Shown here: positions 49,198-61,199 of the stretch, piece by piece | Numbering within the stretch: the stretch's first letter is position 1 | Layout of the letters: every line of letters begins with the position of its first letter | Source: Pseudisothecium myosuroides | Lineage: Eukaryota > Streptophyta > Bryopsida > Hypnales > Lembophyllaceae | Direction: 5' to 3' | Length of the DNA: 64,000 bases | Assembly (NCBI GenBank): GCA_951799445.1 | Contig: OX637295.1 | Coordinates: 24,180,001 to 24,244,000 of the forward strand | Position numbers and translations under genes: made by a program | Notes under the pieces: generated by a model | What the model saw: the letters and a program-made list of their open reading frames with translations, nothing else | The model's database searches: none | What the model was told of the DNA's origin: nothing

Positions 49198-50112
49198 CCC
49201 CTAAAGTTCCTTAACTATGTTTTCACCAACAACGCTCAAAAACTGCCATTTTCAGTACAAGTACCAAATTTTAGAATTTTTTTTGACACATGTAACCACA
49301 AGACCTTGTATTATGCTAACTTGAAAACTTGTGGTAAAATTTTTAGAAATTTTCACCCTGTGAATTGCAAGATATAAGCATTCAAATTCATTGAAATCAA
49401 TATTTTGGCCCTCTGAAAAACATGGCACTGTACTTCAGAAGCTCACTTTTCTATGAAAAAATGTCCGAAATGGTGGTGATTTTTTGGATTAATTTTTCTA
49501 AACAAGATGGCTGCATGCTTGAAAAATTTCACATCATTTGGAATTGTACAACATATAGGAAAAAATTTGTAAATAGAAAAAAGTAGAGAATGATTCAGAA
49601 TACAAAATTGTTAACAATTTAGTTATAGAATTGAAAAATGCCAATTCCAATTATTGCAATGTTGTAATAAATAGTCTACATCCTACGATTTTATTTTTTT
49701 CAAAAAAAACTTGAAAATTGAGTAAGATAAAGGGCTTCAAAGTTTATTTTAGAGTAGAGAATCCATAATTGCCCGCAAACAAAACTCCTCATAACTTTCA
49801 TCTCATTTGATCAAAATGAAATGATTCAAAGCTTTCCATGTGTATATAATTCTAGAAAATCAATTTTAATTTTTAATTTTTGAAAAAATTGATTTTTTTT
49901 ATATACCTAGATTGCCCATTTACAAAAAAAATAATATATTAGGCCATAATTTGACTCATATTTCCAACTATCATGAAATTTAGTGTATATAAAAGATATT
50001 TCTCATCCCCAACTTCTATTAAAATCTCAGCCTAAAATATGCAAATCCTCATTTACACCAACCTGCCCAAAATTTCTATGATGCTAAAAAACGCATGCTG
50101 GTCCTTTAAGGG
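49198..50112 (+). mobile_element. piggyBac-like TTAA element PB7, diverged
   Basis: TTAA at 49194-49197 and 50113-50116. Starts CCCCTAAAGTTCC and ends CTGGTCCTTTAAGGG. Its 3' third matches PB1/PB5 (CAACCTGCCCAAAATTTCTA); the middle is more diverged. Confidence 0.76.
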
Positions 50113-50116
50113 TTAA

Positions 50117-52615
50117 TGAGCCAGCTTAATGAACAGACTATAATACCATATTAGATTGGATTTCATTTTGCAATGTATTGATATAATACCGTAAAATCTT
50201 GGATTTTTGATGTGATGTATTGATGTAATGGTAAATGGATGGCAAATCTAAAGGATGAATCAATAGACGGTCGAGATTGGATTCTAGAAGTTTCCATAAA
50301 TGTTTTAGAATTGATGGCTAAAAGATGAACCAAGACAAAGCAACAAATGACTGGCATATTAGCATGCATCGGGGGGTTATGTTTGTATTCAACTGCGCTC
50401 TTAGTTTGTGAGTTTGTTGCGCTTGCTACTGTGTATGTTGTGTTTGAGGTGAGGCGAGACAAGGCGTAGAATTTTTTCAATAGGTCGTGTTTACCATTAT
50501 GGTGTATTCATTTTTTTTTGCATTGTGAGTGGGAAGCGGGAAGTGGTTGTCTACAAAGTGTGGTTTACTTTATTTCAAGTTCTTATATTTGATTAAGGCA
50601 ACAATCATCGTCACGCCACGTGATTTTATTTCTAAATGACATGATGACGCAACCTAGTTTGCAAGTTTTATTTGCATAATGCGGGTCACAATATTTTAAG
50701 TTGTAATTAATTACCGCACCAATATGGTTGCATCTACCCATTTAGGATATATTGGCTGCAAGAAGATTGAACTTGGATAGGAGTAAGCCTGTCGTTCCTT
50801 CCAATGCTGTTCTTATCAATCTCGTCATAAGTGAGGTTGAGAAGAGGATCTCTAATCATAACAATTGGTTGAAAGAGTGGTAAATAAATTGCGAGATTAT
50901 GAGCAATATCCTATTTATTACAAAACATCTGTCTTAAATGATTAAGGTATGCTTAAACTAATTGATAATATATGCATTTGATTTTGTAGGATTTTACATA
51001 ATCAACAGTGAGTTGAAGTTGTGCGTTGCTAGTCGGCAATTGGTAATTGGTTTCAAGAGTGGCAATTGCAAGGCTGTTAGATGGGATTTGAGATCCTCTT
51101 TTCATTGTTCTATGACCACTGTTTTTTCCTAATGCAAAGGGATAGCCTTATTTTTTTGATTTCAGGGTATGGGTCAGATTGGTGTTCCATCTTAAAAAAT
51201 GAGTTCTTCTGGACAATAGGATTTATATTTATACATGTTTTTTTGGTATTTGTTTAAGGTCTTAGCCTACAATTGGAGATGGGAAAGAAGAAGAAAAGAA
51301 AGGTGATTGGTAATTCAAGAAAGGTAGGGGAAGGAGTTGGAGCATGGGAAGGAAGCATTGGTTGTTGCCACATCGGGTGGATTAGGATCACGAGACATCC
51401 AGGACAGGCAGACATATCGGTTGGGGCGGACAGGATGGACAATGTAACTATTGTAAGATTGTCACATTAGACTGGTCAAGGTCATTGGATGTTTTGAACG
51501 GGTGGACAAATTGGGCGGTCCATCCAATGTGACAACTATAGAATATTGGTTGTTCAAACGAGGGATTCATGACAAGGAATTCTACAAATCTACACAAAAA
51601 GAACCCCGAGCCCTATTAAGGCTGTCCAAAAACTGTCTTGTCCAAAAATTGAAAGTGACCGATTTGAACACGTGTAACGCACCTCTATGTGCCTTATGTC
51701 CCACGCCTTACCCTAGAATTGCAGCTACTAACAATAAACCTGAACAAACAAGCCCATGGGTTAGCTTAGTGTCTAAGCTTCACAACCTCACGCACCCCGA
51801 CCCCTACCGGTCACAATGTTAATCCAACTGTTAGGGTCTCACCAATTCCAAAATTCTCACAGATGCAAACATTCTATCGTCGTGAAAAACAAAGTTTTCC
51901 TTGTAACATTCAGATGAGCTACCGACAAAAACCGACGGTTAAGAATACAATGCAATTTTCAATTGTACAGCTAAAAATGATTTGTCCTTAGTGAATTGAT
52001 CGACATGGAACTCTCCAAACTACTCTAGTGATACCAATCTGCCAACTATTCCTATATCGACATTGAAAAACTCCTCCTGACAAACCGCAAAGCTAGTAAT
52101 TCGAATGTCTTCGTTTTCTCATGAGTGGTATATACACACCTACAAGATTTGAACAATTTGTACTTATACAGCTGTCATACTCCGTGAAGCTTTGCAAAAT
52201 GTATGAACATAGGTTGCAGCCCAGGGAGCAAAAAACGCACCGAAAAAACGAGTTCAGCAACAGCAAACAACCAACAAATGCAGGCCTTAGAAGTCTTTCT
52301 CAAGTTGATATATGATAATTGCAAGAGTTCAAACTTTTGTAGGGATCAAGGAAGAAGGAGCTTCTTCATCCAAGAAGCTTCCGGAGGGCGGGCCTTGCCT
52401 CTGGAGGGACGTTTGCCAATCTAGCGCCAACTTTTTTTAATGTATGTAAATGATTTTTACTGGACTAAAGTTACAGCTTACAGCTTCAGCCTCAGTTTCA
52501 CGCCCACCAACCATCGAAGTAACTTGGCAGACATTGAGTGTATAGTATCCTACCAAAAGTTTTCGTGATGCCTAGGCCTATGTGAGCCATTACATTTTCT
52601 TTGCATGATATAATT
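50117..52615. other. Intergenic, no gene recognised
   Basis: Open frames up to 106 codons (for example 51502-51822 on +, 50163-50480 on -) show no recognisable motif. Around 51.3-52.4 kb the sequence is slightly GC-richer. Confidence 0.4.
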
Positions 52616-52945
52616 GATATTAGAGTATAGAATACAATTGATATATTTTGTCTTGCAACAATTAACATTCAATTCTTCCGCCATCCCAATCAAGCATACT
52701 AAATTTTAGTTTTAAAAAAGCAAAACTTCATTTTTATTGAATTCTTTCATATAGTATTTATTGTTTTTAGTTACATGTTGATTGATTGAAATACATTGGT
52801 GATGAATTTTTTTAACTCAATTGTGGAGAAATGTAGGAAACATCCATGTGTACATCTTTCCTTTGAGAGGCATTTCCATAAAAGTTTGAAAATTCCCTCT
52901 ATAGAGTTTTTAATGTTGAGGTGACAATACCCATTTTTTGTATTT
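52616..52945. mobile_element. Foldback FB2 family, left arm only
   Basis: Matches the left arms at 8110-8400 and 25370-25720: TTAACATTCAATTCTTCCG, TGTAGGAAACATCCAT, AAATTCCCTCTATAGAG. No right arm follows. Confidence 0.66.
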
Positions 52946-53410
52946 TAATACTTATTTTTAGCAAATTAAAAAATCATAGTTTATTCAAACAATGTTCAAA
53001 AAATGCATTCTAAGAGAATTTAAAATCCATTTTTGACTACAAACAAAACCCTATTAAAATATTTTAATATAATAATAAGACCCATTCTGAATTGCATATT
53101 TGGTTAATTTTAGGTGTAGTTATCTTGAGTGAAGTGAAGGTAGAGGAAGGAGACTTGCAATTGATCCAAATGAACTTGTCTTTAGCAGGAGAAAAAATTA
53201 CAAACAAACAAAAAGAGCAGTGGATGTAACTTGTCAATAAAGAATGACACTTAACATAGACGGATGTGCAATGGATATTGGATGGTGGAAGATGAGCATT
53301 GAGATTGACCTTCACTTTAGAATGTTGTTATTCAATTCTAAGTTTAATTGTTGCTCTAAACCAAGGTAAACTAATGTATGACACACAAACCACCTATGAT
53401 AGACACTTAG

Positions 53411-53600
53411 CACTACAAGAAAAAGGGCCCTAATTAACAGAAGATCAAGGCATTTATGTTGATTACAACAAAAAAAATTGGGCTCAGTTGATTTGGCAGT
53501 TCTCTAAATATCAATCAAGATAATTTTGTTGATTTGACCCAAAAAAAAATTTGCTCAGTTGATTCGGCAATTCTCTAAACATCACTTTCATTTCCTAACA
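53411..53600. mobile_element. CACTA-type left terminus, fragment
   Basis: CACTACAAGAAAAAGGGCCC at 53411 is a canonical CACTA end. The following GTTGATT-rich sequence resembles the interior of the 14591-19034 element. No matching right end found, so this is a fragment or its partner is decayed. Confidence 0.5.
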
Positions 53601-53819
53601 TATTGTAATAGTAGAGTAGGGTTGGTGGAAAATAAATATTTAAAAGTAAGCCAAATAAATATATATTCCAATTAGTTCAATGCATATTGCAATTAATCTT
53701 TGAATGGTGCTTACTGTGGTGATAGAAGGTAAGAGAAGACAAGGTCTTCATACAAGTGGGGTAGTAGTAGGTAGGACAATCCATATCGGATATGTGAAGT
53801 GAAGATTAGTAGTTATAGT

Positions 53820-54280
53820 CAAGTCAAAAGTTGGAAATGTGGTTAAAAAGTAGAATTTTAGACCTCATTTAGATAGCATTGAATAAATTTTTTCAAAAAA
53901 TTCTGAACTAAGTTAATCTGTAAAATCAAACTAACTTTCACCTCCAAAAATTTGTTTGAGATTTTGAGCTTCCAATCAAAAGTTATGGTCAAATTTTAGA
54001 AAGGCGTTGGAAAGGACTCATAGTTAAGTCAAAAGTTAAAATTGTGATTAAAAAGTAAAATTTCAGACTTCACTTAGGCTACGTAGAATAACTTTTTTCA
54101 AAAAAAGGAACAAAGAAAAGTTGTAAAATAAAGCAAATATTCATCTCCAAAATTCCATTTGAGATCTTGAGTCTCCAATAAAAAGTTATGCACAAATTGC
54201 AAAGAGGATGTTTGAAATTGTCAAAAAAAATGTCTTTTCCAACCCCTCTTGACGCTTTTGGGTGCTTCCACCTTGTAGCC
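53820..54280. repeat. About 191-bp diverged tandem duplication
   Basis: AGTCAAAAGTT at about 53822 and 54014 start two similar blocks, each with TGAGATYTTGAGYYTCCAAT and AAAAGTTATG. The same block occurs at 15000-15210 inside the CACTA element, so it is probably transposon sequence. Confidence 0.6.
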
Positions 54281-54451
54281 ATGCATAATCATGCTATCTC
54301 ATGATGATGTGCACCCCAAAACAAAGACTTCTGTGACTTAATTAAGTTTAAGAAAATAAAGAACCCGGAATAAGTTACTCTGCCTATTCATCAGTCATAC
54401 AGTACCCCATCCCTATCTAGCCAATGACACTCGCCCAACCCATAACAATCC

Positions 54452-54472
54452 GACGTCACTCGGCCACGTGGC
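54452..54472. promoter_or_regulatory. GACGTCA plus palindromic G-box cluster
   Basis: GACGTCA (54452-54458) and GCCACGTGGC (54463-54472) lie 5 bp apart. Both are binding-site types for plant bZIP/bHLH factors. With no gene assigned nearby, function is inference. Confidence 0.4.
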
Positions 54473-56280
54473 AGTCCAAACCAGGTACTTGGTGCCCGTA
54501 TTAGCCGCCTTCAATCCCTTCATGCAATTCATATCTCTCTAGCTCTCTCCGCCATCATCTCCCTGCCCGCCTGCAGGATCGACTCCCCAATCGCGCCCAC
54601 TTGACAAAAAGCTCATGGGACCATGAATTGACATGAAGGAATCAATGAGAAATCTCTGAAAATCACCCATGATAGACAGATAGAGAATGAAAACCACTGA
54701 AACTATCAATTCGTAATTAAGATTTTGTCAAGGCATGCATGCACCCAAATGTGGTGGATCGATCAGACATTCTGGGTGGAGCTGGTATGACCCAGAATTA
54801 ACGAGAGCTGGATTGACTGCTCATTTGGACCTCAAAGGGATGAAGAAAACGATAGTTTCTGTTGCGAGGCAAGCTGCAGATTTGAAATCATCCAATTTGG
54901 GGGTCGGAGTCGCCAACATGATTCCTTCCGGATAGGCTCCATAAATATCTAGAAGTATCCGCCCATTCTCAAGAAATGAAGCATTGATATATACTCCGTA
55001 TATAGCTTGCTGCCCGAGATCGATCTTTCAGCACTAGAGCATGGATTGCCAGCTAGTTAATGTCAGCCCCTGGTAACTCAAAAAACACAATTTCACGGAT
55101 GACTTTGCACCTGTTAGCGCTCAGGGTCCTGATCAGATCTTTCGACGCCATGCAGGCACCGGACTGAGCTTTTGAGATCTCAAGCCAAGCTTTAGTCAGT
55201 GTTAAATATCTGCAGTCACTCTATTGCGTTTCTTCGTCGGTTAGTGAGCAGAAGAACATTCCAGCTCGCTCGAGTCCAGACTGACTGCATTGGCAGGTAT
55301 CTACAACCTAGTAGACACTCGTGTTGCGTCTGTGTTTGGTTTGATCGAAATAGGAAACTAAGGTTTGAATTCATTTATCTGTAGTGGTGACATTTGGGTG
55401 GTTGCTATTGGGACGTGTTGAGTTCCGGGTGCCTACCCGACGGACCGCTTAATTTGCAGCACTCTGTGTTTGAATGAGACAGCAGCACTCTGTCAGTGTT
55501 TGCCGTGATGCGTTGTTGGTTGAATGACAGCGGGGAGAGACAGGGAAGGTTCCCGATCTTATACGTTACAAGTAATGGCGTTTTTTGATTTCAGTGACAA
55601 ATTTTGAGAGGTTCAAGTGCCCTGAGCTTGAAAAACTAGGACAAGCTAGTATAGATATGAGGTTTTAGTTGGGGAACTGAAATCCGTCATTAGATCTTGT
55701 TTGCGAGTGTGAATCGGTCCAGGAGCAGGAGGAGCAGCGAGAGTGAGAGCCAGTGAGGGTTGGGAATACTTAGAGGTTGGGGGAAATTATTCTATGGCAG
55801 ATTATTATTGAAGCCTCTTGCTTGTGATCAGGCTCTAAATCTAGCGTGCAGAGAATGTCCCGCCCTGGCACCGCGAGTTCGTCGTACGAGAGTTTAGAAT
55901 ATTACTTAACTACGGGAGTCTGATCAGAGGCAACTTTTCTATTTGCAACTAAAGTTTCTGTCTGTTTGTTCTTCCAGGAATTGAACAGAGTGTTGCATGT
56001 ATTCACACGGTCGTATTAGAAGAAATGGGTCTTTCAGAGCGCCAAAATTGTGAAATTCATCTCGAAGAGCGCTCGAACCGCACCTCGCTAGCTAGCACAC
56101 TGTTCTAACTCGATCTGAGGTTTGCAGGTATAAGGCGCCTGCAGAGGCGCCAATCTCTTGAAATTTCACCATTAAAACTAACGCGACGATATGAGGTCTT
56201 TGGGTTTAGTGGGAGTAAGCGTTGAATCCCATGTAGCACTACCATGAGCGAAGAATTGCAGGGCATTTTCGAGTCACAAA

Positions 56281-56610
56281 CGGGATTAAATTAGCCTCAG
56301 GGTTATGTAGGCTAGCTAAGATTGCTGCTGCAACTACTCGGGATTCAATGAGCCTGAGGGTATGTAGTCTGAGCTCTCTGCTGCGACTACTCGGGATTTA
56401 ACTAGCACGAGCGCATGTAGGCTAATTAAGCTTTGCTGCAGTGAATACTCGGGATCCAATTAGCCTGAGGTATGAAGGCTAAGCTTGCTGCAGCGACCGT
56501 GAACTCGTGATCCCGCCCGTGATTCAATTAGTCTCAGGGTATGGAAGCTAAGCTTGCTGCAGCGACTACTCCGGATTTAATTAGCCTGAGGGTATGGTTG
56601 CTCCATTGAC
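56281..56610. repeat. About 60-bp tandem repeat, six copies
   Basis: Units built on ATTAGCCTGAGGGTATG, GCTAAGCTTGCTGCAGCGAC, TACTCGGGATT recur at about 56290, 56350, 56404, 56460, 56527 and 56580. Spacing varies from 54 to 67 bp. GC-richer than most repeats here. Confidence 0.78.
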
Positions 56611-57618
56611 TCCTCCAACCTACGTACGCGATGCGATCTGACTGAAGCCCCAACAAGTTAAGTACCACGTACCAGGGTCTTGGGTTTTTCCAAACACAGG
56701 GAATTCTTGTCGTATTGTGTGGGTCAGTGTAATGTTTTGTACAAACCTTAAGGAGCTGCTTGATTTTCGTTGCTTTCATTCTTGCGGATAGGAATTTTTA
56801 CCGTGAAAAATGTCCTTAGGTAGAATGGGATTTTCCATCAGACCTGGGAAAGAACATGAAGGTCCGTTAACTTTCATAGAAACTATTAGAATAAGCGGAA
56901 TTTGATAGTACCGTCTGTTTGGGTAGCTCAGAAAGAGGAGTCAATCAGTTTCGGTGCTTCTTGCTTTCAGTTGCTTTTTAGTTTCTTAGCCGCTCGTCTT
57001 GTCCATACGTAGTACCATTTCCTACAAGACCCCTTGGAGTAAATATATTCAGAAAACTTTTCTAGCTTTCGTGCGAGAGAGGATTGAATCACTTCTTTGA
57101 AGGTGACCCATGGATCCATAGCCGTTTTCGCCGGGCCTGTACCAGGCGAGATGATGTGTGTGTGAAGTCATTCAAAGACTGGTATCTCAGTATTGTTAAG
57201 AATCTGACTCAAGCAGTGACTTGACACAGCGCAGTACATGCATTCAAAGCATGCATTCAGTTGAGATTCTAATATTTTAGTTTTCTTGTGCAACGTAATT
57301 GACGATATTTTCGCATGAATAATTATCATAATGCAAACACTTCATCTCTCTCTCAGAGATGGAAACAAAATAAGTGATACTAATCCTAATTAGTGTATGT
57401 TAGACTAAACCGAGTAATATCTGGTGCGCTAAGTACCTAGCTCCCTGTCTATCCGTCCAAACTCTAGATCGAAGCCCCGACTGAGACCAGCAACGGGCCG
57501 ATGTAGGATATGGCGCTTCTGTCATCCATTCCACAATCAGACGAAGGCTCAGCAGGGTCTACTAAATTGCCATCTCCTAAAAATAAATACTCGAAGCTGG
57601 TGGCCCAGCTGGTGTTTG

Positions 57619-57960
57619 TCACGAGTCTCGGACGCTGAAGGCATTGGGGACCTTGACCACAATGTCATACATGTGCATGGTTTTAATGTACGCGAAGGAT
57701 TTGGGCAAGGAGATGAGGTCGTTACTGCAATCACTCTTGTGGTACTGGCGCAGGTTGGAGTCCCCCGCGTAGTAGCGCGTCCAGCCTCTCTCCCGCAGCT
57801 TGTGCTCCAGTTGGTCGTAGTTCGTGATGGCTTCGTTGGTGGCGATGTGCACCAGCACCTTGCGACGCACGCCCGTCATGTTGGTCCCGTCCACGGGCTC
57901 CGCCAAGGGGTTCTCGACCAGGCGCGTGACGCCATCCTTGAACATCCACACTCCGCCCAT
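57619..57960 (-). CDS. FPF1-like (flowering-promoting factor 1 family)
   Basis: Intronless, 113 residues, close to the usual length of about 110 for this plant family. Conserved blocks are visible: MGGVWMFKDGVTRLVENP at the N-terminus, VRRKVLVHIATNEAI, LRERGWTRYY, YHKS, DLISLPKSF and MHMYDIVVK near the C-terminus. FPF1/FLP proteins are small land-plant proteins that promote flowering or growth in angiosperms and modulate gibberellin and meristem responses; no enzyme activity is known. The insert near YYAGDSNLRQYHKSDCSND is slightly longer than in angiosperm members. The + strand also stays open over the gene, but only as a shadow. No other gene lies within several kb. Confidence 0.92.
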   Translation of the reverse strand: MGGVWMFKDGVTRLVENPLAEPVDGTNMTGVRRKVLVHIATNEAITNYDQLEHKLRERGWTRYYAGDSNLRQYHKSDCSNDLISLPKSFAYIKTMHMYDIVVKVPNAFSVRDS

Positions 57961-58037
57961 TCAATCCAAGTCCTGAATTCAGTGCAAATCAAATCGAAGT
58001 CTACCGCTACAGCGTCGATCTGCTCTTGCGCGCTTGC

Positions 58038-58100
58038 TGCCTTCTCTTCTCTTCTCTTCTCTTCTCTTCTCTTCGTTTCTCTTCGCTTCGCTTCTCTTCC
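58038..58100. repeat. TCTCT-type microsatellite upstream of the FPF1-like gene
   Basis: Repeats of CTTCT decaying into CTTCG lie about 80-140 bp before the FPF1-like ATG, so probably in its 5' leader or core promoter, as GA-rich on the coding strand. Confidence 0.85.
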
Positions 58101-58244
58101 GTTCGTACTTCCTGCATGCAACAACATCTCTCACAATATCATCGTCTGCAGCCAACGCGTCGGCCCCCACTAGTTATAATATCTTGCATCATCATTACTT
58201 TCAGATTTAATAATTAATCAAGTCCCTTGACTTCATCTCTCCAG

Positions 58245-58256
58245 GTATATATTATA
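58245..58256 (-). promoter_or_regulatory. Possible TATA box for the FPF1-like gene
   Basis: On the minus strand the sequence reads ATAATATATAC about 290 bp before the start codon. Placement is plausible for a leader of about 250 nt but there is no independent support. Confidence 0.3.
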
Positions 58257-59081
58257 TGGTGGGACATCGATCTGCACTTCTCGATGACGAATGCGGCATG
58301 GGCTGGCTTCCAAATTAGGACCGTCAAGAGCATGAATCTAGCAAATGAGTTCCTGACAGTGTCAAATAAAAAAATATTTGACATGCAACAGTGGAATTTA
58401 AAAACACAAGGTCTTACTAGGGAATTGATTCACAATCCCCTGCCGGTTACCCATCCACTGCAATTCACCCGTTACAGTGTGAAATTAAAAAGCAACCCCA
58501 TAGATACACAGCCGCGTTTTGATTTCTCCCAGGAGTACGTTTCCCATCAACATCACTTCCATAATGCATCATTTCCATCCATCCATCAACTTACAGATAA
58601 TTACACACCACCAACCAATCTTAGCACTCTCAACCACACCATCAAATTTTCGTCAAATTAAGCAACACGCCAAGCCTCCCAAATTCTTTCCCTGTCGCCG
58701 CCCACACCACAACCCTGAAGAAACCGAGCGACGAAAATGAAGTCCAAAACTCTCAGGACTCTCGGCCACTTCCCAACGAATCCTAAAAACACCCTGGAAA
58801 CGACTGACTTCCCGGCCACAGCAGTCGATCGAACCCAGTCCCCCTACAGGACCTGACGCTCGGTCCCTAGCCAATTGCAAATGTGACTCTTAATGTCGGT
58901 ACTAGTTACCTCCTACGCCAAGCTAGAGACGACCCCAATGGCGATCGATTACATATATCGCCTGCAGGCGTGCGTCTCGGGCGGCAAGCTCCCCACTCCC
59001 ACCAAGTCGGGCACCAAGTCGGGCACCAAGTACTACTGCAAGAAAGCTAGCTCCGTTACGTACGTTGTCAACAATGGCCTG

Positions 59082-59118
59082 TCTGTCTGCCTGCCTTACT
59101 GCCTGCCTGCCTGCCTGC
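59082..59118. repeat. CTGC microsatellite
   Basis: Runs of CTGC at 59082-59118, again at about 59158-59180. No gene recognised around them. Confidence 0.8.
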
Positions 59119-59243
59119 ACAAGAGCGCTAGCTTTTCACTGCCCCTCTATATATCGAGCCTGCCTGCCTCCCTGCCTGTCGTTGCAGAATGGAATTCTAC
59201 GTTACGTTCGTTTCTTAAGCAATTGGATGCTAGACCTGCCAGC

Positions 59244-59275
59244 TCTTCTTCTTCTTCTTCTTCTTCTTCTTCTTT
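59244..59275. repeat. CTT microsatellite, about ten units
   Basis: Uninterrupted TTC/CTT triplets at 59244-59272 then TTTCTAG. Keeps frames open on both strands (poly-Ser or poly-Arg), which is why spurious frames appear here. Confidence 0.88.
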
Positions 59276-59613
59276 CTAGCTTTGGAAGTGAAGCTCTGTC
59301 TGTCACACCAAACGCATGGCTGGTGGACCAATTCTCCCCGGCAGCAAAAGTGTCACTCTCCTCTGGCTGGGACCCTGACGACGAGTCCACTACTTACTAC
59401 AATCGGGTCCCTCGCACTCTTGGACTTATATACTGTACATATCTAGGCTAGCTTGGGAACGATTCAGTTGCACCTTGCGTCTCTTGCTAATAAACCTTGA
59501 AAGGGGAAGCAACCTCAGTCCATTTGATTCAAAAAGGAAAAAAGGGGAAGCCACCGCACTTTGGGAAATGGGAATCCTCAACCGTGTTTGGTTTTTTTCA
59601 TCATCTGGGGAGA

Positions 59614-59752
59614 CACGTGGCGAATGTCCAAGCCAGTTGTCTGGTATGCAACCCCTGGGGGCCGTTCGGGGATGCTGAAAGCCGGTTGCGCATTGGCTGG
59701 GGCCCTGGGGTTGCATGTGCGCTTGGCCAATGGCAGCGCAGGAAAATATAAA
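59614..59752 (+). promoter_or_regulatory. Promoter-like G-box, CCAAT and TATA arrangement
   Basis: CACGTGGC (59614-59621), CCAAT (59727-59731) and TATAAA (59747-59752) occur in the classical order and spacing for a + strand plant promoter. The downstream sequence is open in several frames but no protein family is recognised. A real but unidentified gene, or chance, remain possible. Confidence 0.35.
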
Positions 59753-60289
59753 TCTACATCTACCCCCCCACGCCGGCGAGTCCGGCCTGCAAGGCTGCAC
59801 AACCCGACTTGGGCCGAAGGAAATGATGATAATATCCTGCGTGAACCGAAAGAATCATTCGGGCGGGGGCTTCGGGGCAAATCTTTAATATCAAGAACGA
59901 GAGCTGGATTGGTCACGACCAATGATCCCTAAATTGGCTAAAATTAGCTGAATTCCTACCAAAAAAATCTTGCGCTATTAGTACTCCGTACATTGTAAAA
60001 AAGGGTCTTTAAAGGAGACATTTTAGCCAAAATTGCAACAAACAATAAAATTTGATAGCCAATTTGCAACTTCTTCACATTAGAATTAGCATCTATTTCG
60101 TTAGTTTTGTATTATAATACTCCCAATAATCCTTCACAACTTGCAAATCCTTTCATTTCTATTTTTCTTTAATATTACTCACTCTCAAGGTAGCCAAAGT
60201 TGATGCATGTCAATCTTGAAGGTAGCATATTGCAGTCAATTCCATAAATTAATTCTGTGATCACTGGTCACGACCCGCACTTTGGAGGT

Positions 60290-60690
60290 AAAACGGATGA
60301 ATGGATGTATGATAAATGCGTGATGGATGAGTGCGTGATGGATGCCTGATGAAAAAGGTCAGGAGCGTGATAGCGTGGTTCTGAGGCCTTCCAGCAATTT
60401 CCACTGTAGCAAGAAGGAGAGCCGGCCGGATTGGTGCAGAGTTGAATTTGGGGGTGCGAGGGATGATGCTGCGGGGATGGATGTGGAGTTGCTGAGGGGA
60501 TGAATGTGGACCTGCTGCGGGGATGAGTGGATGGTGTCTGAATGAGGGGACGGATGGAGAGTCGAGGAGCGGATGGATGGGGTGTGGATGAAGGGATGAA
60601 TGGGGAGCCCAGTTGCTGAGGGGATAGATGGGGTATGGATGAATGGTAGGTGGATGAGGGTGTGTGGATGGATGGGTGCCTAACTGCCTA
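60290..60690. repeat. Degenerate GGATGRATG-type repeat
   Basis: About 400 bp of imperfect GATGGATG/GAATGGG units, G-rich on +. No coding frame of note. Confidence 0.78.
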
Positions 60691-61199
60691 AGTAGTAAGT
60701 ACAGTACTACTGTACGTGTGGACTTGGGATGAGCAAAGGTCAGGGCGGGCGCTTAGCTGGCGTTGCATGTTGGAATGCAACTGGTTGCACTTTACATGCA
60801 GGCCAATGGCGTGCGGCCTCTTGTAGTGTTTCCATCCACCCACCGCCCTTTCTCCCTTTCGAAGTTACCCTTTCCTTGACCCAGGCTTGGCCCCTTCAGT
60901 TGGTCCCTTCAGTTGAGTTCCTCCCTTTTGAAGGTCCGTCCTTGGAGAGTTGTGGGCAGTCGCGGACACCTGGACAAGCGGACATAGGGGGCCTTTTGAA
61001 AATGCCTGGGGGCAGTGCCCAGACCCACACTCGACTTGGTTTTCTCTGCTGCATTGGTGGTGGAAAGCGATGGAGGTTCACTTGCAGGACAGGACGGACG
61101 GTAATATAATAAAGTGGGCAGACGAAGTGGGGGCCCTGCAGGGGGCCGGGGTGAACTGACCCCCTCGCTCGGCCTCGACAGAAAACCCTGAAGTTTGGG

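Larger units (their letters stand above)
54300..57600. other. GC-richer region without an assignable gene
   Basis: Composition rises above the flanks from about 54.4 kb, as near the three recognised genes, yet no exon chain with a known domain can be built on either strand. A 66-codon frame at 54735-54935 is unrecognised. It may hold a non-coding transcript, or the 3' flank of the FPF1-like gene. Confidence 0.4.

Noticed and set aside
53411..54300. Complete CACTA element starting at 53411
   Set aside because: No inverted right terminus or 3-bp duplication could be found downstream, so only a fragment is listed.
57616..58173. 185-codon open frame on + opposite the FPF1-like gene
   Set aside because: Antisense of a strongly conserved small protein plus a CTTCT microsatellite; no family features.
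58653..59279. Ser-, Arg- or Cys-rich small proteins around 58.9-59.4 kb
   Set aside because: They are translations of CTGC and CTT microsatellites.
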